A stretch of DNA of 64,000 nt from Taeniopygia guttata (taxonomy: Eukaryota; Chordata; Aves; Passeriformes; Estrildidae), in NCBI RefSeq assembly GCF_048771995.1, contig NC_133027.1:11342001-11406000 (forward strand), given 5' to 3'. The notes under the pieces were generated by a model. It saw only the letters and a list, made by a program, of their open reading frames with translations. It did not search any database and was not told the DNA's origin. Positions 27,701-38,200 of the stretch are shown here, piece after piece (the stretch's first letter is position 1; each line of letters opens with the position of its first letter). The translations under genes and the position numbers were made by a program.

Positions 27701-30700
27701 CTGTGCTGCATGTCACCCTCAAATGCACGGGTGATCAGTCCCCAGTGCACCCCGTCCAGCTGGGCAGTGGGGCGAGTCGGGCAGAGGGAGGGAACTTCTC
27801 CTTGGATCCTGGGGGGCTTTGAGAAGCTCCCTCGTGAGTTCAAAGACAAGCTGGTCCGACAAGCAAGAGAAAGAGGCGCTCCTCCTCAGGATTAGTTCCG
27901 AAATTTAATGAGGGCCTGGAGAGATCCCAGGCCGCATCCAAACCCGAAGGACATCCAGAGCAAGAGAGGGTGTCCCTGCCCAGAGGAGCCAGATATAGGG
28001 GGACGGGGAAACCCGAGCAGCCAACAGGGGAAGGACTTGGGAGTGGCTCTCTGGGGGCAAGGCCTCAGAGTGACCACTGAGGAGGGGGTGGGGGAGGAGC
28101 CCCGAGCCAGGGTCCAGTTACCTGGTGACCCTGGGAGAAGGCTCTGGACAAAGGGGAAGGGTCACGAGGTGATGGACACATCACCTGGGAGGAGACAGGG
28201 GGATGAGTCAGGGATTTTGGGGTTTGATGGACATACAGATTCTGATGGGAAAGCTGGGATGAACCAAACGGATACAAAGAGGGGATATGGAGGGACAAAC
28301 CATTATGAGGGGATATACAGGGCGAGCACAACTCCACAGTGATGTGTCTACATGTGGGCCCCTCTGAAGCAGGAAGTCCTTGAGGCGCTGGGCGTGTGCA
28401 GAGAAGGACACGGGAGCTGGGGAAGGGTGTGGAGCGCAAGGCCAAGGAGGAGGTGCTCAGGGTGTTTCAGCCTGGACAACGGGAGGCTCGTGAGGGACCT
28501 TCAGGCACACTTCCATAGATCCATACATGACAGTGCTCATCACCATGGCTGTTCCCCTGCCAAACATGCCCTCACTGCCTCCAAGTGTTTTAGCCACCTG
28601 AGGAGGGGACACTTTTGACTTGGTTTGACTTGGTTTGGTAGGAGGTAAAGCCCTGCCCATTTTCTCTCTTTCCAGCAAGCACAGATTCTTCTGCACAACC
28701 TTTCCTGCCCTTTCCTTGCACTGGTTAGGATTCTGATCCAGTCTGAGTTTTCCATGTCTGCCACAGCAACAGCAAAGGCCTTGCTGGCTATTTCCTACTT
28801 TTGCATTTCAGGGCTTTAAAGAGCCAAAAGCTCCTTTGTGCCAAGGCACAGTTGCTTGCTGATGGCAGCCAGGAAGGACTATCAAATACATAGAGTGCAT
28901 TAAATAGAGTTCTGTTGAGTTAGCCCATTTTAATCTGGTCAGAGTGACTTAGAATCGCATTGCTAACAAAGTGGATAATTTTTCCTTTTAAGAGGTGGTT
29001 GTGGATCCGAGGAGAAACGAGATTATAAATGATAGGTAACGGCTTGTCCCTCATGCTTCTCTCTTGCCACAGATGACAGAGACACCAGCAGTGTCTGCCC
29101 TGGCTCCCTCTCCTCCTGGTGAACAAGCCAAAGAGGAGCAAATTGAGGAGTATGACCTTGAGGCTCCATCGGGACTCACGCCTGAGCCTGAATCTCCTGA
29201 GGCAGTAAGTGCCCATTGTGGGTGGTGCTGTCTTTAGTGCAAGGCAGAGCTGCAAGTTTCACTGTTGTATTTCAGAGCTTTCAAGAATTACAAGGTCACT
29301 TACACAAATAGATCATTGTCACCTGATAGTAGGCAAGGTGGAATATTTAATTCAGAGCAATTTGCATTATAGGTGGATTGGCCAATTTCAATACCATGAG
29401 AGTGCCTTAGAATCCCATTATAATCCAAGTCTCTCAACTTTCCTTGGAAGATATGGTGGTAGATGGGAGAAGATAGAAGGTTATAAATGATAGGTAACAG
29501 CCTGTCCCTCATGCTTCTCTCTTGCCACAGATGACAGAGGCAACAACAGTGTCTGCCTTGGCTCCCTCTGCTTCTGGTGAAGAAGCCAAAGAGGAGCAAA
29601 TTGAGGAGTATGACCACGAGGCTCCATCAGTGGTCACGCCAGAGCCTGAATCTGCTGAGCCAGTAAGTGCCAGTTGTGGGTGGTGCTGTCTTTAGTGCAA
29701 GGCAGAGCAGCAAGTTTCACTGTTGCATTTCTTAGCTTTCAAGAATTACAAGGTCACTTACACAAATAGATCATTGTCACCTGATAGTAGACAGGTTGGG
29801 ATATTTAAATCAGAGCAAGTTGCATTACAGTTGTAGTAGCCAATTTTAATACACGAGAGCACTTTAGAACCCCATTGTAATCAAAGATTCTCAATTTTCC
29901 TTGCAAGAAATGGTGGTAGATGTGAGAAGAAATGCGGTTTTAAATGATAGGTAATGGCCTGTCCCTCATGTTTCTCTCTTGCCCCAGAGCACAAAACCAG
30001 CATCACTGTCTGCCCCAGCCACCTCTGCTCCTAGAGAAGAATATGAAGAGGACCATATTGAGCAGTATGACCGTGAGGCTCCATCAGGGGTCTCAGCAGA
30101 GCCTGAATCTTCAGAGCCAGTAAGTGCCAGTTGTGGGTGGTGCTGTCTTTAGTGCATGGCAGAGCTGCAAGTTTCGCTTTTGCGTTTCAGAGCTTTCAAG
30201 ATTTATAACGTCAGTTACAAAGAGATCATTGCTATCTGATAGAAGGGAGGGTGGAATATTTATTTCAGAGCAATTTGCAGTACAGGTGGATTAACCAATT
30301 TTAATACCACGAGAGCTCATTGGAATCCCACTGCAATTAAAGTTTCTCAATTTTCCTTGGAAGAAATGGTGGTAGATGTGAGAATATAGGAAGTTATAGA
30401 TGATAGGTAACAGCCTGTCCCTCATGCTTCTCTCTTGCCACAGATGACAGAGGAAACAACAGTGTCTGCCCTGGCTCCCTCTGCTCCTGAAGAAGAAGCC
30501 AGAGAGGAGCAAATTGAAAAGAATGACCGTGAGGCTCCATCAGTGGTCACACTAGAGCCTGAATCTTCTGAAACGGCAAGTGCCAGTTGTGGGTGATGCT
30601 GTATTTAGTGCAAGGCAGAGCTGCAAGTTTCTGACCAGCCTGCTCTTGCTGTTGCTGGCGAGGATGCTGAGTGCTGGAGTCCTGCCAGGACCCAGCGATT

Positions 30701-33700
30701 TCCTGCAGGCAGTGACCTCCAGCTAGAAATTGGCCTTGGACCTGTCATGTTTAGGCACCAAAGCCTGTTGCCTCAGGATGAGCGTCTGGCTGCTCAACTC
30801 AGTGAAGCTCTGTCTCTTGGGCTTCTGCAGGGCCATGGCCAAGGGCGCACGAGGTAGTGCTGGAGGTCTCAGGGCTTGGTTTGTTTGCTTTCTCTTTGTG
30901 GAAACACGTGTTTGGCTGGTGAAACGGGTCTGCAGTTTCTCGAGTATTTATTCAGTTCTACAAAGTGTGCGGCTCAGCTGTCTTGTGACTTTTGATAAGC
31001 TGCAAGTAGACGAGTGTGTTGTCCATGAATCTGTGGGGGACAAGATCTGGCCAAAGAAACTAAGTTTATAATTGTGAAGCCCTCTTGTGAGGCAAAAAGC
31101 AAGGTTCTGTGGATGCATTATTTGGTGTAGTCTGCAGCTTTGAAAAGTGCACTGCAGCCTGGAGGCGGGGCCGGGGGGAGGTGAAGCTGCAAGTCCATGA
31201 CTGCAGTCTTGTGTTGCTCAGAAGAGGAAGGACATTTTGAAATGGTGGATGCTGTATTTTTAATCCAATGGGCAACTTTGTGGCTGGGACGCTGTGTGGG
31301 CCAAAAGGACCCAGGGGTGCCGGTCAAAAGCAGCTGAAGGTGGGCCAGGACCTGGCCAGGTGGCCAAGAAGGCCAAGGGCACCCTGGCCTGTGTCATCAG
31401 CAGTGGGGCAGCAGGAGCAGGGCAGTGACCATCCCCCTGGGCTGGGCAGCGCTGCAACCATAGCTGGAAGTTCTGTGCTGCGTGTCACCCTCAAATGCAC
31501 GGGTGATCAGTCCCCAGTGCACCCCGTCCAGCTGGGCAGTGGGGCGAGTCGGGCAGAGGGAGGGAACTTCTCCTTGGATCCTGGGGGGCTTTGAGAAGCT
31601 CCCTCGTGAGTTCAAAGACAAGCTGGTCCGACAAGCAAGAGAAAGAGGCGCTCCTCCTCAGGATTAGTTCCGAAATTTAATGAGGGCCTGGAGAGATCCC
31701 AGGCCGCATCCAAACCCGAAGGACATCCAGAGCAAGAGAGGGTGTCCCTGCCCAGAGGAGCCAGATATAGGGGGACGGGGAAACCCGAGCAGCCAACAGG
31801 GGAAGGACTTGGGAGTGGCTCTCTGGGGGCAAGGCCTCAGCGTGACCACTGAGGAGGGGGTGGGGGAGGAGCCCCGAGCCAGGGTCCAGTTACCTGGTGA
31901 CCTTGGGAGAAGGCTCTGGACAAAGGGGAAGGGTCACGAGGTGATGGACACATCACCTGGGAGGAGACAGGGGGATGAGTCAGGGATTTTGGGGTTTGAT
32001 GGACATACAGGTGCTGATGGGAAAGCTGGGATGAACCAAACGGATACAAAGAGGGGATATGGAGGGACAAACCATTATGAGGGGATATACAGGGCGAGCA
32101 CAACTCCACAGTGATGTGTCTACATGTGGGCCCCTCTGAAGCAGGAAGTCCTTGAGGCGCTGGGCGTGTGCAGAGAAGGACACGGGAGCTGGGGAAGGGT
32201 GTGGAGCGCAAGGCCAAGGAGGAGGTGCTCAGGGTGTTTCAGCCTGGACAACGGGAGGCTCGTGAGGGACCTTCAGGCACACTTCCATAGATCCATACAT
32301 GACAGTGCTCATCACCATGGCTGTTCCCCTGCCAAACATGCCCTCACTGCCTCCAAGTGTTTTAGCCACCTGAGGAGGGGACACTTTTGACTTGGTTTGA
32401 CTTGGTTTGGTAGGAGGTAAAGCCCTGCCCATTTTCTCTCTTTCCAGCAAGCACAGATTCTTCTGCACAACCTTTCCTGCCCTTTCCTTGCACTGGTTAG
32501 GATTCTGATCCAGTCTGAGTTTTCCATGTCTGCCACAGCAACAGCAAAGGCCTTGCTGGCTATTTCCTACTTTTGCATTTCAGGGCTTTAAAGAGCCAAA
32601 AGCTCCTTTGTGCCAAGGCACAGTTGCTTGCTGATGGCAGCCAGGAAGGACTATCAAATACATAGAGTGCATTAAATAGAGTTCTGTTGAGTTAGCCCAT
32701 TTTAATCTGGTCAGAGTGACTTAGAATCGCATTGCTAACAAAGTGGATAATTTTTCCTTTTAAGAGGTGGTTGTGGATCCGAGGAGAAACGAGATTATAA
32801 ATGATAGGTAACGGCTTGTCCCTCATGCTTCTCTCTTGCCACAGATGACAGAGACACCAGCAGTGTCTGCCCTGGCTCCCTCTCCTCCTGGTGAACAAGC
32901 CAAAGAGGAGCAAATTGAGGAGTATGACCTTGAGGCTCCATCGGGACTCACGCCTGAGCCTGAATCTCCTGAGGCAGTAAGTGCCCGTTGTGGGTGGTGC
33001 TGTCTTTAGTGCAAGGCAGAGCTGCAAGTTTCACTGTTGTATTTCAGAGCTTTCAAGAATTACAAGGTCACTTACACAAATAGATCATTGTCACCTGATA
33101 GTAGACAGGTTGGGATATTTAAATCAGAGCAAGTTGCATTACAGTTGTAGTAGCCAATTTTAATACACGAGAGCACTTTAGAATCCCATTGTAATCAAAG
33201 ATTCTCAATTTTCCTTGCAAGATATGGTGGTAGATGTGAGAAGAAATGCGGTTTTGAATGATAGGTAATGGCCTGTCCCTCATGCTTCTCTCTTGCCACA
33301 GATGATAGAGACAACAGCAGTGTCTGCCCTGGCTCCCTCTCCTCCTGGAGAAGAAGCCACAGAGGAGCAAATTGAGGAGTATGACCTTGAGGCTCAATCA
33401 GGGGTCACGCCTGAGCCTGAATCTCCTGAGCCAGTAAGTGCCAGTTGTGGGTGGTGCTGTCTTTAGTGCAAGGCAGAGCTGCAAGTTTCACTGTTGCATT
33501 TCAGAGCTTTCAAGAATTACAAGGTCACTTACACAAATAGATCACTGCCTACCTGATAGTAGGCAGGGTGGAATATTTAATTCAGAGCAATTTGCATTAT
33601 AGGTGGATTGGCCAATTTCAATACCATGAGAGTGCCTTAGAATCCCATTATAATCCAAGTCTCTCGACTTTCCTTGGAAGATATGGTGGTAGATGGGAGA

Positions 33701-35199
33701 AGATAGAAGGTTATAAATGATAGGTAACAGCCTGTCCCTCATGCTTCTCTCTTGCCACAGATGACAGAGGCAACAACAGTGTCTGCCTTGGCTCCCTCTG
33801 CTTCTGGTGAAGAAGCCAAAGAGGAGCAAATTGAGGAGTATGACCACGAGGCTCCATCAGTGGTCACGCCAGAGCCTGAATCTGCTGAGCCAGTAAGTGC
33901 CAGTTGTGGGTGGTGCTGTCTTTAGTGCAAGGCAGAGCAGCAAGTTTCACTGTTGCATTTCTTAGCTTTCAAGAATTACAAGGTCACTTACACAAATAGA
34001 TCATTGTCACCTGATAGTAGACAGGTTGGGATATTTAAATCAGAGCAAGTTGCATTACAGTTGTAGTAGCCAATTTTAATACACGAGAGCACTTTAGAAC
34101 CCCATTGTAATCCAAGTCTCTCAACTTTCCTTCCAAGATATGGTGGTAGATGGGAGAAGATAGAAGGTTATAAATGATAGGTATCAGCCTGTCCCTCATG
34201 CTTCTCTCTTGCCACAGATGATAGAGACAACAGCAGTGTCTGCCCTGGCTCCATCTCCTCTTGGTGAAGAAGCCAAACGAGAGCAAGTTGAGCAGTATGA
34301 CCTCGAGGCTCCATCAGTGGTCACAGCACAGCCTGAATCTTTGGAGCCAGTAAGTGCCAGTTGTGGGTGGTGCTGTCTTTAGTGCAAGACAGAGCTGCAA
34401 ATTTCTGATGAGCCAGCCCTTGCTGTTGCTGGCTGAGGATGCTGAGTGCTTGCCACATGGGCTGTTTCATCGGCATATATCTCCTCACGTTATCCTAGTG
34501 TTTTTTCCACTGGCATCTGTGGCTCTTCTGTCTTGTTTTTGTTCCTTTTTTAGGAGGGGAATTCCTGTTCAATTTTTTGGTTTTTAGCAATGCAGATGGA
34601 TTTTCCTCCATCTTTCCTACCCTTTTTCTGCGCTTGTAAAGATTCTGCTTGCATTTTCTTTTGTAAGGGGGCCTTTCTGGAGGATGCAGTATTTTTGCAT
34701 GAGAACACATTGTTTGGGGCATGGAGCTGTTGTGGTGCCAGGGCAGTCAACAGGGCCTTGCTCTTCGCTTTCATATTTACAGTCCCTGTGTCTTTTTGCA
34801 ACCCAGGAAATCAGGAGGTGTGGTGTTTGGGAATTGAGCAGGAAATCAATGCTCTTGCATTCCAGCTGGTCCTCAAAGATCAGAGGAGCTGGGAGGGCCT
34901 AGCCTTTATTCCTGATTGCAGCCCCTTTAGCAGTGTCAGTGTGGTCGAGTCCAAGAGCAGCACTTGGCCAAGCACAGATGCTGCAAGAGTGCAGTTCCCA
35001 GTGCAATGCTCTGGATCTTCTTGTATTCCATAAGGACCTAAATGCTCCAGATTCCCTGAGAGTGTGGTTTATTGAAGGAACAGGAGAGCAGTCTCGGGAT
35101 TGCTGCTGACTGGGGCAATGGCTACCAAGTGTTGATGTATGTAGGAACAAAAATGATAGTAAAGAGAGATTATAAAAGTGAGATCTGTCTGTCTGTCTC

Positions 35200-35236
<37 letters not shown>

Positions 35237-38200
35237 GTAACATTTGCATAATTGAATCTTCTTGGCTCTGGTCCAAAGCAGTTGGAGGTGCAAAGTTCAC
35301 GTAAAGCATCCCTTTCAGGAGAGGATTAAAGACATGTTCCGATGACCGATTCTGAGCAGGCAGAGCTGTTTCCTCCTCCAGATGTGGTGGTTTTTTCCCC
35401 TCAGACATGGTTTCCTCCTCCAGCCTCTTCTTCCTGAAGCCCCCCGTTAATGCTTTAATGTTCAGCCTGTCCCAGAGAGGTGGAAGAATTCCATGTTTTA
35501 GTTGGTGAAGAGAACATGAACTCCAGAAGTGTCTCTCACAAGGGCTGAGCTCACAGAGGAAGGCACCTGCAGAGCCAGGATGGAGCTGTGGGACAGGGTG
35601 GGGTGTCAGTCACTACTGAAAGACAAACAGAGCAAGGCAGAAGCAGAGGGAGGTCCTCAGCAGACCCTTGAAAAATGCCACACCTTCCCTGTCAGCTGCC
35701 TCAGAGGCAGCTGGAGCTTCAGCCCCAGATGGCCCCTGATTGCAGTGCCAGGGTCACTTTGGCATCTGTGCCTCCTCATGGGCAGAGAATGACCCAGGAG
35801 AGCTGCAGCACAGTGCTTTGGGAACGTGTGAGCCCATCAGTCCTTGAGTCTTGGCCCTCAAATGTTATATGGAAAGTTGAAACCCATCTTCTCTTGCTTT
35901 CTGTGCAGGTCCTTCCAGAGAAAGAGCAGGAGCAGCCTGCTTTGTCAGAGATGCCATGGCAGACTCGGGGAGAGCTGTTCCCAGCCCAAGAACAGGAAGA
36001 GCAGCTCAGGCAGCAGGTGAAAGAGCCACAGGAGAATGGCCAGGTAAGCCTGACTCGCCAGGTTTCAGAGGGAAGGGCAGGAAAAGGGGCATAAAATGGA
36101 GCTCTTGGGACTGAGGAGGTCAGGAGTCCCAGAGGCACTGAAAGCACAGAGCCTTGGAATCTGCCAAAGTCAGCACTGGGACAGGAGGGTTGCACTGGAA
36201 GCAGAGGTGGGTAGGGGAGCAGAAAGAAGTGGCTGAATAAATGCGATTTTGAAGCTGCAAGAGGAAAAAGCTGAGCGTGATGGCAGCTCCCAGTCACTTG
36301 CTCCGCATTTGTGTGTACAGAACATCAAGGCAGAGTCACAAGCAGAGCTGCCCGGGGCTCAGAGTGCCATCATGGAAGTGAAGAAGGGGAACAAGGAAGA
36401 CATGAGAGGAATTCAAGAGGAGATGAATCTCCGTCAGCAGAGGGGCGATCAACAAGACCAGGTGAGTGAAAGAGTGGCAGCCACTCCACTCATGAAAGAT
36501 CCTCTCTCTCGTATTTTTCAGAACTTGAAGGAACAGCTGGACACGGAGCTTCAGAAAATTCACACTAAGATGGAGGCAAAGGAGAAGAGGCAGGAAGAAG
36601 AAATTAAAATCATCAGAGAAAAACTTAGTCGTCTCCCTCAGGCTCTACAAGAGCAAGTGAGTGAAAGAGGGATAGCCACTGCAGTCACCAAACTGGTGGT
36701 TTCTGCCCTTCTTGCCTTTCCAGTGCAGGGCTTCAGGGAGTGAGGTGATGCCTCTGAGTGCCATCCTGCTGTAGTGTGTACCCCAGAGACTCTGAAGGAC
36801 ATTTCCTGGTGTGCTGAATCTCAACTGCTGCCCTGGACAGTGGGACTTGTCCTTTGGCCTTTTGGCCAGCAGTCATCCAAATTGATTCCTGCTGGCCTGT
36901 TCCTGCTCTCCTTGTTTCTCGAGGTGTTTTTACAGGGGAACATGGTGACCCAGACGGAGGATTGAAACAAGCTGTCTGTACCCCTTGTAAAATCTGTTCT
37001 TTCCCTTTCCTCACAGTCAATGACTCTTGACTGACAGGGATAAGCCGTAGTCTCTGACTGCTTTCTTCTGTTTGACTTGAGGTGCAAACGTTGACATCTC
37101 GCCGGGCAGCCTGCAAAGACTTCCAGCAAATGAGTGGCAATGAAGAGCCCCAGGCCTGGCATGAGGTACAGGAACCGTCCCCACCAAAGTTACTACAAGT
37201 TGAGCATGACCTGAAGATGGTGCAGGAAAAGTGGACACATTTGAACAAGGAGCTGCAAATGTGTCTGAAGCCCTTGGAGTGGGAAAGGAATCCTTGAGAG
37301 GAAGCAGAATGGTCATTGTGGCAGTGATCCTTCAGAAAATCCATGAAAATGGAACATGAATCTGGCCATGAACTTGAGTAGAACTAACCTTTGGTTTTGA
37401 CCCATCCAGTTTGAGAAGTGGACATCAGAAAAAACCCATTTAAGAGCCCTGCATGTGGCTGACAGAACCTTACCAAGGGCTTGCATTTGAAATGGAATTT
37501 CAGGCTAATTTCTGCCAGGCACCTTTCTGACAAACTCATTTCTTGTTCCAGATCCACAAGGGCTTTGTCAAACCTGCTGCAGCAGCAGCATTGTCTAAAG
37601 GAGCCTTTGCTCCCCAACCTGGGAAGTGGAGCCGGGGCAGTTTGCCCATCTCCAGCGCTGCTCAGCACCAGGAGATCAAGGATGACTCCCTGGAGCAACT
37701 GAGTACGTCTGCTGTATTTCTTCTCTGAGGGACAGTGTATTGTGTGCATGTTTCAGCATAGCTGTACCAAATGTTTTTCCTGAGATTGATGTCCCAGGGA
37801 CATTTAGAGACATTTCCCCATGGGAACTGCTGTAGAAAATCAGTCTGTGTGCTGGCCACCTGTGCTGCAGAGCTGTCGGCCTGCTTGCTGTTGTTACCCA
37901 GGCAACCACAAAGAGTTCAAAGCTTCAGGCTCTGGGGCTGCCTTTTGCATCTTCTGGAAGCTGGGATCTTTGCTTTAAAGTGAGCATCTTGCATTTTGTT
38001 TCCCTCAGGGAAAATAGTGAACATGGAAAACCCCGTGGGGAAATATTCTGAACTGGAATATATTGGCAGCGGGTGAGTCCAACCACAGTTTACTTCTCCA
38101 TAACCATGGGCCAGGTGTTTTTCTGGTGGAATATCTATGCAGTGTGAAGTGAGGCCAGCTGCAAACAGACATCTATTGCCATGTTCAGACACTGGGGATA

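Larger units (their letters stand above)
3556..34400 (+). repeat. Higher-order tandem array of exon-bearing 3,772-bp units
   Basis: Identical sequence landmarks recur every 3,772 bp eight times (for example exon A starts at 3,584, 7,356, 11,128, 14,900, 18,672, 22,444, 26,216 and 29,988). Within a unit there are four exons of exactly 132 nt. Three of the four intervals between them are 324-326 bp, so an older module of about 457 bp (exon plus intron) was multiplied first. A CR1-bearing spacer then became part of a larger unit, and the larger unit was amplified. The core units differ by a handful of single-base variants; the right edge (33.1-34.4 kb) is divergent, as in satellite higher-order repeats. 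Confidence 0.95.

Noticed and set aside
3556-34400. Regularly spaced repeats resembling a CRISPR array at low resolution
   Set aside because: Repeat length is kilobases, spacers are introns, and splice-flanked exons explain the pattern; the context is vertebrate.
34590-35033. 147-codon frame between the array and the coiled-coil exons
   Set aside because: No splice sites in phase and no similarity to the modules; likely chance.
36733-37344. 203-codon minus-strand frame opposite the coiled-coil introns
   Set aside because: Antisense to the spliced kinase gene and without domain character.
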